DNA from: Monarcha castaneiventris obscurior | Lineage: Eukaryota; Chordata; Aves; Passeriformes; Monarchidae | Direction: 5' to 3' | NCBI GenBank assembly: GCA_026261815.1 | Contig: JAMPIT010000862.1 | Location: forward strand, 682,001 to 746,000 | Length of the DNA: 64,000 nucleotides | Part shown: piece by piece, positions 41,901 through 56,900 of the stretch | How positions within the stretch are numbered: position 1 is the first letter of the stretch | Layout: each line of letters opens with the position of its first letter | The notes under the pieces: model-generated | Database searches by the model: none | What the model saw: only the letters and a program-made list of their open reading frames with translations | What the model was told of the DNA's origin: nothing | Program-made: the position numbers and the translations under genes

Positions 41901-44900
41901 GTCAGTAGTCTCATACTTGTGTCAACAAATCCAAAAGATCAAGAATATCAGGCAGCAGCCCTGTTTCAAAAGTGAAATCTCCACAGTAATTGACTCAAGC
42001 TCCAAAAGGCAGACTGCAGTTGCTTCTTAGGCGTAAAGACACATACCTCAAAAAAATCAAATATTAACTCCAAGTTATCAGGCTCCATGGTCTGTATTGT
42101 GTACTCTATCCACCGGTCTGGCTGCAAAGCATAGCCACAGTCGGGTTGGGAGTGCCGACATTTGTAGTCGTCGTCACTGATCAAGGAGAACTCCACAGTG
42201 TTCGCCATTTTCTGAGGGACAGTAGGGGATGTCTTCTCTTGGCCCTCTTCGTCATCGTCCTTCTCCAGGCCTTCTAGGGTTAGTTTTACTCTACTCAACC
42301 AGAAACACAAAACAAATGGTTATGTCACTGGAGTGTCTTTGCAAATGACAAGGATTTAGGAAGAAGCCTGAGCAGAAGCTCATACAACACAAAAATTCTT
42401 CTCACCACCACCATCCACAGAACAGCACCGTATCCAGTGGGTCCTCACGTGAGCAAGAGTTTGCAGCCACTGTCTAAATCATATTTTAGTCAGATTTCAG
42501 TGCTCAAGTCACTGCTAAAAGCTGAACTTGGGAAAGTATGAAAACTCTGCTAGTGGTCTGAGAAGCAGCACTCCACCAGACTATTTGGGCTGCCAAACAG
42601 ACAGCCTTCCTGTACACACTGACACCCACAATGCCAACAGACTAATGAAAAGCACTGAACACAGCAGTAATCATAAAGATCAGGACTTGAACATTGGTGG
42701 CTGCTGATATATCTCTGTGATAAGGCAGATAAGTATACTCTGTTAGACTTAAGTAATACAAGCTGAAGTAATTAAGTCCCTCGAAAAAATCCTAAATGAG
42801 CATTTAAACTGAATGCAATTTCTGGAAAATCCTGGACTGAGAAGCATAAGCCTCTCTATAAGACTCAGAATCCTTTATTGTTGAGAGCAAACCTTCCACA
42901 CAAAGTGAGTTATGTCAGTAATGTAAGTATACATGAGTAACCCAAACCCCTTCCTGCACCACAGACACAGCAGACAAGATATAAGATTTATCATTTATAG
43001 ATGCCAATTCACCAGTAAAACTGAAGCCATACTTCAAAGAAAAATTTACAATCATAGAAATCTATTACACCAAGTCCATATTATTAATATCCTCATAAAA
43101 AAAAAACCAAAACAAACAACAAGTCACAACACAGGTACTCCAGGCATAAACAAGTGATAGTCACAGAAACTACTGGACAGATCCAAAGTTTTAGCACGGA
43201 GTATTTAGTGAATGCATCCAGCTTATCAAGTTTTATTTCAACCATTTAATTTAGACAAGAGGCTGGCTTCAGAAATTGCCCTCTCTACCTGCTATAACAT
43301 GCAAGTTAAAAAGGCAAAGCTGTAGAGAACACAATGTAAGTATTAAATCTCACTGAAGAGCATCATATTAAGTAAACTCCCCTCATCAGAAAAAAGCAAT
43401 AAATCAAGTATCACAGAACCACAGATTGGTTTGGGTCGGAAGGGATCTTAAAAGTCATCCAGTTCTAACCCCCCTACCACAGGCAGGGGCACCCACTCGA
43501 ACAGGCTCCTCCAAGCCCTATCCAACTTGGCTTTGAACACTACCTAGGACTCAACACCTACTAGTCTGGACAATCTGTGCCAGTGCCTCACCACCCCCAC
43601 ACGAATGAATGTCCTCCTAATAACTAATTAACCCTGTCCTCTTTCAGTTTAAAGCCCTTCTCCCTTGCCCTGTCACTTCAGGTTCTTGTCCAAAGTCCAT
43701 CTTCAGCTCTCTTTAGGGACTGCTAGAAAGTTCTCCCCAGAGTCTTCTCTTCTCTAGGCTGAAGAACACCAAATTTCTCATCTTGTGTGTCCATAGCAGA
43801 GGCATTCCAGCCCTCTGAGCATCTTCACTGTCTCCTCTGGACTCACTTTAACAGCTCCACATATGTCTTATTTTGGGGGTCCCAGAGCTGGATGCAGCGC
43901 TCCAGCTGGGGTCTCACCAGCACAGAGGGGCAGAATCCCCTCCCTCACCCTGCTGGCCACACTGCTTCTGATGCAGCTCAGGATGCAATTGGCCTTCTGG
44001 GCTGCATGTGTGCAATGCTGGGTCACATTGAGCTTCTCATCACCAACACCTCCAAGTCCTTCTCCTCAGGGCTGCTCTCAATCCATGCTCCACCTGGCCT
44101 GTACTTGGGATTGCTCCAACTCAAGCACAGGACCTTGCACTTGGCCTTGCTGAACATGGTGAGATTTGCACCTCTTAATCCTGTGAAGTTCCCTCTGGAT
44201 AGCATTCCTTCCCTCCAGTGTGACTGTACCCCCCTGGTTGGTGTCAAACTGCTGAAGGGACGTTCAATCCTACTTTGTACATCACAAACACCACCAGCCC
44301 CTGAGGAACACCACTCATCCCTGGGCTTCACTTGGACATCAGGCTGCTGACCACAACACCCAGAGCAACCACCCAGCCAAACCCTTATCCACTGTGTGCA
44401 ACAGTGCAGTCCTCCAAACCCCAGGGCTAAGATACCATTTCTGACAATTAACTGTGGAGTTATCACAATGCCTGCTTTTTGAGGCACCTCTGCAGAGAAA
44501 AGCATCATCAAGTAAGAACCTAAGAACACTACAGTTCCAGCCAAAAAGCAAGAAACACCAAGACACATATGGAGCATGTATTTGTGCTCTAGCACATGGA
44601 AATTGGGCTACTAGCAACACAAAATGAATTTAAAGGCTACATTAATTAAATAAAAAAGAATCTCACTAGTATTGACAATTAACACGAGGTAAATTGCATA
44701 CTGAGATGAGCAGGTTCTTACCTAAACCTTGATGTTTTAAATTTCTTCTTAGATATCAGTACAGGGGGTTTCTCAGAATAATGCAGACGTAGCCTTATTT
44801 CTGTCTGACATGTCAGCCACCCGGCATCCACAGTTTCAATACCATCTACCAAAAACCAAACAAAAAGGAGAAGACATTTTAGTAACTTCTTTTAGGGACT

Positions 44901-47900
44901 TGTAGGCAGTTCCTCTTGCCATCATCTTCCAGATAATCCTTCTTACCACCAGCCTTGTTCTACAGTAATGCAAGAGCAAGTGCTGGGCACAGCCTTTCCC
45001 CAGTCTTTCGGAAGGAGCCAGAACAGACCACAGATGTTGCAGTTGTTTGCTGGATTTTAGAGGGATTAAGCAGGAACAATGATCATGTGTAAACTGTCTG
45101 CAGGACAGCACTGAGTATTCCAGTGTTAATTTTATATGTATGCTATCAAGAGCTAAGTTAAGTCTCCAAAGGCAGGAGTAACCTTCCCTTGTCTTGGGAT
45201 CTCTCAATCTATGGAATAATACTGACAGGAACTCTGAAGACTCATAAGCAATTAGCAGCTCCCTGTTTCTGTTGAGGTACAGGTGTCCAATTAGCTCATC
45301 ATAATCAGCACCAGTAAAGCAGTGTAAGTCTGCAGGAGAGGGTATAGCAACAGTTTTGATGAAAAGCATGGAGAATCCTCAACCTGAACATCAAAACAAG
45401 GAAAGCCTACAAGCAGGAGGACCAGAAACACAAGCTGCAAACCAGGTGCTGAAGCAAACCCCACCATTTTAAAGAGTTCCTAAAGAGCCAAACCTGTCAT
45501 TTGATGAGGATGGAAAAGCTTGAAGACAAGATGCATGAGGTATGATCAAGAATGACTTTCAGAGTCAGAGGACTGAACATTAGGTGAGAGGTGGGTCAGA
45601 ACTGCCAGAAGTGAGACATTGTGCACACACAAGAACACGAGGTGTGGGCTTACAAGAACCTTTTGGCAGCTGCATCTCTAACTGAAGAGGCAGAATGGGC
45701 ATATTCAGTGTGACTGATTGTTTTTCTAGGCATGAGGAGCTTTTCTAAGGCTAGGTACCAGGTGAAAGCTAAGACTATTCCCTATTTTCAAAAATACATG
45801 CTCGTGATTTAAAGTTCCCAAATTTCAGCCTTGAACACCATCAGAGTGACAACACTTCAACTCCTCCTAGCAGTCTTTTATTACCATTAGAAGGGATAAC
45901 AGCCTGAGTGTGAATGCACAAACGCTGGATACAAAAGTAGCTGTAAAAGCTGAGAAAACTATCACAGGCAATTCTTCTCAAAACTTATAATCTCAAACAT
46001 TTTTCAATGACAAGACTTTACCTTCTTTGATTCAAATTCATGGTATAGAATAAAGGTTAATGTATCTCACTTACTACAGACTCCAAAGTCTCCATCGTCG
46101 ACAGTAATTTCATTTTCTAGAATTAAAAGGAATGGAAAAGAATGGAAAAAAATTAATTAGTATTCACATTTAAAAATCGACGCCAAGTTAAATTAATTCT
46201 ACTTTTCCACTTCACTTCTAAAAAGTGTATCTAAAAAAAGGTAGGAAAACTGAAACAGACAAAGCAGCATGTTTTTTGCAACCTTCTATAAAGATTTATC
46301 CCAATTTATGCTTTTTCTCAGTTTCTGCACAAAAAAACAACCAACACACAAAATGCCACATTTCACCTAAAGTAATCTGAACTGACAGTAAAAAGGTTAC
46401 ACAATTTTCTGGCTTGCTGCACTATTTTGCTGATATCTACATCCCACTAGTATCTAAGATGCTTTACTTGTCAAAGTGGTGTCAAAGACATGAAAGTTTC
46501 TTGCAAACACACAAGAAAGTTACCCTGCTGCACATTTATAGTTAAAGCTTTTAAATCGAGTTAGTCACCATTAAAATGCTTATTCTGCCCACATGACAGA
46601 AACCAACCTAGCATGAAATATTGAAAATGCTCAGTTCACATTTACTTTTATCCTTACTCTTTCCAAAGCTTTAATAACTGAAATCTTAAGGCACTAAGTA
46701 AATTCACCAGCATTAACAGAACTGCAAGTCTGAACAAACCATACATTTCTCATTACATAAATCTTCACATAATTTTGTCTCTACAGTGATTAATCCCTTT
46801 TTTTCCCCTAAGAATCATAGGGCTCCTAACCTAATTTTTTAATAACCACAGGCAACAATTTAGGATCGTAATGACCCAGTGCTAACATAGCTGTGTTTGC
46901 TGCATTTTCTTAAAAACTGCTTATGAAGAATTGAGTATTACTTGGGAAAAAAAAAAATCCCAACTGTTTGGAATGAGGTAACCTAAATTTAGAGGTAAAG
47001 TCTAGGCCCTAGCAGAGGACAGGCTGCTTCCCTTATCAGTTACTGAGAAATACAGAAAGGATCTTCTTACAGGAACAGAAACACTACTAATTCAACTGAA
47101 ATTTAAAAATAAAAAAGCAAAGGGAGAACAGAACATGATCGTGGTACTATCCATGACTAACAGTTTCTTTGATACCAGCTTCTTTCTGAAACACATTTTT
47201 TCAAATAATTAGAAAGTTTTTAACAATTGTGAACTTCTAAGTGTAGAGAAAACAGTATTTTTCATGTGCTAGAAAAGACAGTGCATAAAACATGCCATAG
47301 CAGCATAAGAGAGCTAAACTACAAGCTACATTCAAAGGTTATTTCAGTCACTCTTAAACCCCAAACTTTTTCCCTGTTCAGAAAGGCATTAGTAACTTAT
47401 ATGCAAGTCTGCATGCCACCCTTTCTTTCAGCAAAATACATTTTTGCTAAATTGCCGGGTAAGTAAGTCCATTCATGTTTCTATTTACATTCATCCATTT
47501 ACTTAAAGAAGCCTAATTAAAAATTTTTGGTTTAAAATTTTACTAATTAAATAGTACTTAAATAGAAACAGCAGTGACTTCACACCCTCCCCCCCATTTT
47601 CTCTAAAAAAAGATAATATGGATCCTTAGTCTCAAAGAATTAAACTTACAGAAAATTATTACAATTCCAAATTAATTAAAACACCAACCCACATAATCTT
47701 AAGGATGACAGCAAAGAATTTCACATCCACTCCATTTTGAAGCCACTTATAAATATATATACACATATATATTTTGAGAGTAAGGCCCATGTTGTGCAAA
47801 GAAAAAGTCTATACCTCCCACACATTAATAAATTTAAATATTTTAAACTAAAGCTATCAATCCCCCTAAACCAGTGTGCAGCATATCAGCAATCTTATGC

Positions 47901-50900
47901 ATATGCCTCAAACAGATGCAGTTGATGCCCATACCTAAAGGGGTAATTGATCGTGGTTGTAGATGAGTCTCCCACGTGTGAACTATGACTTCGCAGGGAC
48001 CATCGATAGTCTGTAATTTAAAAGTTAAATGTCTGCAATAATTTCTTTTGTTAGATCTGACTTTGTACCCATGAAGCCGTTTGGGATGGTTGTGAACTAA
48101 ACTTAGAGATTTAAGGAAGTAAAAGAAGAAGGAGAAGAAGAAAGAGAGGAAAACAGAGAAAGAGAGAGATTGAAGGAGAAGGAAAGGAAACAGATGAGGC
48201 TTCTTACCCCTGCAACTGATGACTCTATTTGATGTGTTGTGAATACATATGACAAAACTTGTGACAGTCTGACATGGCAGAGAAGTTACGTGGAATCATT
48301 AAACCTTTATGATATCAGGTACTCCGCTGGACTATTTTAGTTTCCTTCTGACACAAAAAAAATCTCTGAACTCATTACGAGTGCTCACTCTGTTCTCAAG
48401 CTACTGCAACAGATTATGAAAAAACATACCCCGTATCTCTAATTCCAAACAGCACTCAGCATCTACTCATGCACATAGCAGTTGCAGGGGTGCATTCTCC
48501 TTCACAATTTGCCTTACTAAATTCAAAGACTATAAAACACTGTTATTTTAGTTGTGGTACTGGAGAGCAAGTTATTTACCATCTAATTAAAACATAAATA
48601 ATTGAGCCAATCAGTCAGCAATGAAGCCCCTGCAGTCTATTCCAGCTGGAGCAGGATAAATTAGATTCTTTCATTAACAAAAAATTTTGTCCACCAAAAG
48701 AATACATTTGTTGACAAACATAGCCAAGACTCAAGACAGATAACCAGAACAGTAACAAAGTCTCTTCTCTCAGACCAATTTAATTTGAAATAGCTTTCTA
48801 GGTAAAAGCATTTAGGTAACCACAACTTAACAGCAGAAAGGACGTGCCTGATTCCCAGCTCAGTCACCCTAAGAAGTTTCCCCTAGCATGGCACAGTTGT
48901 TACTATCAGATATAAAAACCACTGTCACAAAGCTGCAGTTTGCCATTTTGGTGGCTTGGGCCTAAGTAATTCTTACTTCCAAAAAGATTTGCTACTATTG
49001 CAAAAGACATGGAAGCTTCATCACCAGCTCATCCCAGTACTTCAGGTTCTTATTTAAACAGATTTCAGACCCACAGGGACATCCAGACAAGCTTCAAACT
49101 CAGCAGTATAATTACACAGGACCACAGTGCTTTGCTCCATTACAGCTCACCCAATAAATTCTTTACATGCAGATGGGATTTCCTGACATACATTGACCAC
49201 ATTTAATCTACCATGCCTTTGGGTGAGTTAACAGCAAATGCCTAATATTTAACAAGTGCTCAGTAGGACAGGTTTGCACTGTGAGTCTCAGCTAAAGCAA
49301 TGTTCCTAACGAGTTCAGAGGCATCCACACTTAAGGGTCATGTCAGAATAAAACAAATATGCTTAGTTATGTTTTAAAGACAGAATGCATGTAAAATATA
49401 AATGAAATTATATTATTGCATCCAGTTTATTCCTGTTATAGGGCAGTTTTGGTTCCCAACTTCTCACTGCTGCCACAATGTCCACTCTTAGGATTTCTAG
49501 AAAAGTAAATAATGAGAAGTTTCTTTCCCCTTCTCTCACAGCACAGTGACATCTGCCTGTCACAATCACAGTTTCTAAAGCTGCAAACCATGTTTGTCAG
49601 CAGAGAGGTTGCCATTTACTCCCACCATGCAGGCATGCAAGATCTGACAGCAGTTCCCATGAACACGTGCACAACTTTAGTTTGTGAACCTGGGCAATGC
49701 AAATCTTCCTAACACGGATTAAGCTGTTTTCTTCAGAAGGTAAGCAAAGGTTTTTCCTTGCAAAACCCCCCAACCTGCTGTATGAAAATACCAATTTATT
49801 TCTTACTCTACTGAAAATGTGCATTTTAATTTTTGGTTCTAAAATGATGAATGAATGTGAATAACATTATCCCAACAATAAGGACACCATGCTGGACACA
49901 CTCAGCACAATTTCCTCTCCTGAAAGGAAACAATGGACTGATTGTGCATTTAATCCCAGGAACCCTCAACACTTTCCATACTTAGAAGAGCCAAGCAAAG
50001 CTATCTGGAAAAAAAGGGCAACGGATTAGAGAACAAGCACAGACATCACTAAGAACCCTCTCAATCCCTGCTCAGACCATCTCTGAGTTTATAGGCATTT
50101 AAAAAACGTTTTAATTACATGTAACAGAAGCTATTGTTACAATGAGGTCAAAATAGCAAAGTCATTTCCATGGCGTATACTGACCACACCTGAAAAACAG
50201 CCCAGTCGAGCAGCAGAACTAAAAGATGTGTCATCAATATTAACAGTATGGTAATGTTGCCTAAAAAGAGAGTCTCTGGAGGACAGTCTTAAAAGGGCAT
50301 CTATTCAAATGTCACATCAAGCATTCCATGGGCAGCACACTGAGGTAAGTGGCACCGTGGATCCTTTTCTACTAACACAGACTTTTTATTTTTTTTAAAG
50401 CCAACACAAACATTATGTTGCTTGATCTTGATTAGCTGAACATCTGATGCAATTTGAAAGCTTTTAAAGGTCATTCAAAAACTTTCTTTAAAAATCAAGG
50501 GCTTTCGAATTATGAGAAGCTGGGGACTCTCCCAGCAGTCATTAGACACTTTGGAAATTAAGGGTAAAATGCCTATCTAGCATAATGGTTCAAAGGTTCA
50601 AAGCAGATGCACCATCTGCATGAAGTGCCCGGGTACTCAGTACAATTAAAATTTAAAATTAAAGAATGAAAGCACTTCTGTGGATGTTTAAATGGTAATT
50701 TAGGAGATCAGTTCCAAGGCTCCTGATTCAAGGCAACACAACAAAGTAGGCATCAGAGGGGGGGAAAACCCAAACCAAATCTTAAAAACACCACACAAAC
50801 ACATTTATCCAAGTCCACTTTACTAATTAAAACTATGTTTCAAGAAAAATGATCTACTTCAATAATATGAAACAGCTAAATTAGACTTAATTGCTAAAGC

Positions 50901-53900
50901 TGCATTTCTGACCAAAATCTCTCTGGATTTCTGTACCATGTAGAAGACAGTAATTAAGCACTAACTAAATAATTAAAGCCATTCAGCCATCATATCTAAC
51001 TTGTAAGGTAGCAGCACATAAAAGTCACCTGGCAGGAAATGCTGAGCTTAGCAGAGATTTTATAGCTCCAGTATTTCCAAGAACAGTTTCACACACAATC
51101 TGCTATCTCAGCAGAAAATAATGCTTTTGTTACTATCACGATAACCACGGGTTCTTAATCTAGAAGAAGTTTTTCTAAGGCAATAATTACTGAGTCTCGG
51201 TCTAAGTTCCACCTTTATTACCATAGTCCAGGCACTAAATGGATTTATTTACTGACATTTTTAAAAAAGTAAATTTAACTCTCATTTGAAACCTCTGTAA
51301 TTAAGTAGCAAGTGTGAAAAATGGTCTCCAATCCAGTTTTTAAAGTCCTGCTACATGCACAGATAGCTTAGTTCTTTCACACTTGCCTTGAAAGAAGTAA
51401 CCCTGAACTTGTACGCTCATTTACTGTTTTAAAAGCAAATACATAACACAGCTGAACAGAATGAGGTGTGTTCCTTACTAAGGTTTTCAAATATGCATCA
51501 TACAAACATGGCATGTAAAATTATTCTACTAAAACATAAGATAGACAGAAGACAAATTCCAACCAAGGGAGTTTTGGTGCGCCTCACACTCACCCCCTCA
51601 TAACCCACCCCCTCCACCCCTGCAACAAACAGAGAGTGAGTGTAGAATAAAACCCAGGAAGATCCTCACAGGGAGTCACTGCTACCGGACTATTTCAAGG
51701 AAAGAACAACCTCGAGCAAAATAATTTAAGTTACTGCCTTATTTCATCCAAGTGCCTGTATTTATTTTTCTTTTTAAATGCTTAAGATCAAAATGCTTGC
51801 AACACAGTAAAATCTCTTGATATGCAGGAGCCAGGACCTGACACCAATTTTATAGTAAAACGTTCTTTGCATACATATTTTTGTACTCATGCAAAAATAC
51901 TACAAATTTCAATATATTGAGTATTTAAAAAAACCACCTGCTCTATTTACATAACCACAATTATGTTAACACCAATGTGCTTCACTACAAACAAGACTTC
52001 CTATTACATCATACTATCCCTTCAAGTAAAAACTTTAAGGTCAAATTATGGTCTTTGTAAAGGGAGGTGAGAAAAAGACTTTTTTTTTAATAAAATGTCA
52101 GTTACTCTATCTATTTTCATATCTAGCCTGTAGCACTACTATGGATAATCGGGGAACTACCATTTCTCTGTGTAAACGTGTCACACCCCCATCTTTGCCA
52201 CCACGTCCAACTCAAGCATCTTCAGAGATGCAGTTGCTGTAGAAGGGGACACTAACTTCAGATGGATTTGTCTTCAGCATGATCTACTAATTATGTGATG
52301 TCAAATTCATACACTCAGACTTGAACATATAGTTAAGATTACACTCTTATTTTACTACACATAAAATCGCACTGATATAAAAAATTAAGTATCAGAGATC
52401 ATATATTGCCAGCTTGTTGAATTTAGGAGATTAATCACATAATGGAAAAAAATACTGAAATAAAAATATTCAGAATAATTTAACTTAAAAGTATCTTTTT
52501 GTTATCAGCATTTCCTTAATGCTGAAGTTCTCCATATACTGTCTCACTTGCACTATACTGTACAGGACATTCCTGTTACTTTTGCATTGTTCTTCAAAAG
52601 GTTTACAAAAAGAAGAAGAAAATATTGTACCTGGATTTCTTTTCTTCAAAAGACTTTATTTTACTAGAAATAAACTCCTGTGCACTTAACAGGTACAAGC
52701 CAGACACCACTAAGTGGATAACCCTGTATCCCAGGAATTCACATACTTTGTTTTGCAGGGTGGTTTCCTTCTTTTCCTGCTCTTTACATTTAGGAGCTCC
52801 TTATGCTGGTATTGCATAAAAGTCATACTTACCTTGGCAGACTCTGCATCACACGGTACATAAAGTGTGCACGATACAGAGCACCTACTCAAAGAAACAC
52901 ACTCACCAATACAGAGGGTAAACTTTTGCAAATGGTAAAACAGAAATTGTATTTTCTATTGTCTATGGCTTAATCTCTGCTCACTAACTCTGCTTTTTCG
53001 AGTGTGCTATTGCTTACATTTCAACTTGGGGGCATTTGCAAAAAAAATGTAAGTGTGCCATCAGAGATGCCAAGCTGTAAGAACTAATCTACTTTTGGCC
53101 TCAGTTTGACCTCAACAAAGGAAAACTATTATTGGCCTTCCCTTCTTTTGCCTCAAAGTACCAATTTAAATACTAGTTTCTGATTATACTATTTCACATG
53201 CTGTAATGAAAAAAACAGAATTGTGTTTCATTTGAAATTAGTATCCTTCAATGAAATGATACCTCAGTCAAATATCCTTTTTTAGTGAAAAAAGGCTGAC
53301 AAAAACTTACATGCTCTTGACAGTAATTTGAAATTTTTAAAAGATATTGATGAGATGATTCTGTAACTCCTTTCACATTTAGCTACAGCCTCCATAATCC
53401 CAGTTTCAATGAGGAACTAAAGCCCAGGGTGAATAGCTACAGGATATTAATAGAATAAGAAAGACAGCAAAGGCAGCATTAAATTTCTTAAGGTTATTAC
53501 TTGTTATTAAGAAAAACAGTTCAAGAGTAGCTGCTTATTTTCCCAACTTAGCCCAGCTGTTTCCTGGATGCAGCCTCATCCCATCTGAAGAACTTCCCCC
53601 TACCCAAGTGCAATGTTTACAGACCAGTACACTGCCACATACATTAAACTCTAATTTATATAACTTCAAGTCATATGCAACTGTGACATCAATACCTGTA
53701 AAAACACATCTGTCTCTGTCTCTTGGGTGTTATTTTTCCCTCCAAGCCGTGCAAACACCTACATACAAACATAACAGAAAACAATGGGATGCCTCATCCC
53801 TTGTTTCACCTTTTCACTTCAAGAGATTAACTTATGTTAAATTATGCAGCACAAAATCTGGTTAATATTTCTCATGCTTCAAAAAAAAAAATCTGCAGTG

Positions 53901-56900
53901 ATTTTAAAAACTGTAGTAAATCAGGCAAATTTTAATGCACCTCCTACACTAGCCATTTTTATCCTACTACCACTTGCTTCCATCCTATCATATAGGGTGG
54001 AAGCTATAGACATCATGTGCTATCACATGCTTTCCATGGATCACTTGAGATCCATGCCCTAATGAAGTCCATATTCAATTCTAACTATAAGAACTTCATC
54101 ATATTATTTAAGCTTTATAAAAAATGTCAGGGATTTCTCTACCACTGAAATTTTAGAACACTAACACTGGTAAAAGAAAGGAGAGAATATAATTAAAGTT
54201 AACAGCATATGGTCATATATTTCCAGAAGTGAACTGTGAGTATTTCCACAAATGTTTTAATGTTTCACATTGCAATAATGTTTCACATGTTGCAATTGAA
54301 GACTTATTTTTAAAAAAACTCACGTTTAACTCAAGAAATCCTTTTTTATTTCAATTATGGGAATTTTCACAAGGGATGAGACAACTTAAAGTAGAAAAGG
54401 TTGTACATACCTTAGGTTCTAGAAAGTATCCTTTAAAATACCGATACTGAACAGGAACTCCTCTAGGAAGCTCTACGGTAGCTTTCCATCCTTTCACAAC
54501 TGTACTGTGGAGAAAAAAATAAACAACAAACCAAAAAAAAGTTTCAAAATACAGCCTAAAAGCCATCTCAGGCATATGTCTAAGTAATATTCTAAAATAA
54601 ATCCAAGTGCATTGTTGCAAGGAAAGTTACTACAAAGTACCTTAGCCAAACATGCACAAAACATGAGATGTACTTAGAATTGAAACCACTTTTTGATTGA
54701 CAGATGTGAAGTGCTCTAAGAGAGCAAGAATTCTCATCTCCACTTAACAGATGGAGAAAACATGATAAAATAATTCAGAGACTCATCCAAGATCACACAG
54801 CAAGTCATGACAGAACTACAAACACAGCCTGCAAGCCCTATTTTCCTGCATCACACAAGCTGCCATAAGCCAGCACCATTTCAAGAAAATACTGGATTTT
54901 TCCACTGCATTTGAACTTCCTTTATGTACACTCATGTTTATACACACATCCCCCCCGCCTTAAGAGTTTTAATGCAACTCTCAGTTTAAATAATCTTCTC
55001 CCCATCACTTTCTAGCACAATAATAACTTGTTTATAGTATTTATCCTCTTTTTATCCTATACATCTCCTATAACCTGCTGCACAGCCACGGGACTGAGAA
55101 TTGCCCCAAAGCAATTTCCTATTCGAAGTGTCTACAGCTAAACTACTGAAATGCCAGCCACAACAGCAGAAGCATCATCTGCAACCAGAAAAGCACACCA
55201 GAGTTTAACATTGTCTTAAACGTATTCCTAAGGGTTCAAAATGCTCAAGGGCAACACAAGAAATCTGGGAGTCCCACTGACAGTACATGCAGCACAAGAG
55301 TTTACAAACGCAAAGTCAGAATAAATTCATTGTTCCAGAACTCCGGTTACTTCAAATGGAACAAGTGAAAAAAAATTCAAAAAAAGAAGCAAAAAATCCC
55401 CAAAACAAAATCAAAAAACACAACCAACTTACGTATCCTCAGTCTGGAGGACCACTGCAACTTGGGGATTCCAATTTCCCAAAGCACCGCAGCTCCCGCA
55501 TATTGCAAAAACCTCTCCTAAAAAATCCAAACAGAAAAAAAACCCACAATCATCATTACTCTGGGCTAGACGGCATTAAAAAGTACATCCACAGTCAAAC
55601 TTTCAAGTATTTTAAATATATACACCAGAATCACTCATCTAAAATGCCTCCTGTCTGTTCAGGAAGGAATCTTATCCTACCCAAAACTACAACAGCATTT
55701 TCTTCACCATCCTAAGGATCTTAGAGAGGGACTACTGGCAATCCCAGCCCTTAAAAGGGTTGGCTTCCAAACTGTTATTAAGTAATGCTGTTCAAAACAT
55801 CTCTGGGAATGTGGCAGGCAAATTTTCACAGTAAAATGATTAATCTCAAGATAACAAGAGTTATTTTCCTAGATACTCTGTATTTTTTAATATAGGTACA
55901 TGTTTCCTCAAATTCACACCAACAATTTAGAAAGCACAACCAAACAGGAGGTTGCTAGCATTATTCCCAAGGCAACATATCCAATTCATTTGATTTCCAA
56001 GAGAAATAAAGTTCATTTTGCTGCTATGCTTACAGTTTTTACTGGACATCAAAACATAACACTGTTACACAAAAAACCCACATGAAACTGTCACACTTCT
56101 CTTAATGCATACATAGACACATAATCCAAAAGGTCACAACAGTATATTTACTTTTGGGATATCTGAAAGTGACCATTGCAACTTACCCTTGTTTTTAATA
56201 TAAAACCTATATGTATCTGACTGTAAGAACAACAGTTATAAAAACTAATGGAAAGAACAAATTAGTATTTTGCTCTTACAGTGTTTTAAAAAGATTTTTA
56301 GACGAAAAGAAATAAAAAGCTGTTGCAGAATGAGAAAATATGGAGTTTTAAAGTATAGTTAGGCACTAGAAAAGAATGACACAAGCACCTAGGGCTGTTA
56401 TTTCGTGTTCTCAAAGTGAAAAGTGTGGGGGACACAATAATCCCAAGATACAAAGAAGACAAAGTGTATGCAACACATGTACACTACCTTTCCCTAAGCC
56501 ACTATCACAGCTGACACTTCAGAGCACAAAGTTACAGTTTTGAGGATGTCCTTATGCCTTTAAAATCGTGTCCATTTTCTCCAGTTAAACTAATAAGGGA
56601 TACTACCAGGCCTGTTTATGAAAGAAACCTCTGCAGACCCAGGGGTTGGAGAAAGTCTACAGAAGACAGAAAGTAAGATAATTTTTCTCTGAAAGCAGCT
56701 TAGTGAAATAATTTTAGATAACACCTTGAATTTCAGTCGGGCTTTTTTTCCAAAAAATCTTGTGTTGCAATTCATTAAAAAAAAGAAGCCCAAGCCTTCT
56801 GGATGCTCACTGTAAGCATACAAATACAGATAAACATCTGCATTATGAGTATATTTAGCATGCAATTCCCTGGAAAAAATTGCCTATGTCAAGTGCTTTC

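Noticed and set aside
43787..44350. 187-codon plus-strand open frame
   Set aside because: It is the antisense shadow of the CR1 copy at 43412-44465.
44023..44595. 190-codon minus-strand open frame
   Set aside because: Part of the decayed CR1 reverse transcriptase, not a host gene.
47740..47775. alternating TA/TATATACACA stretch as a possible promoter
   Set aside because: Simple AT-rich microsatellite in the middle of a GPCPD1 intron, with no start-site context.
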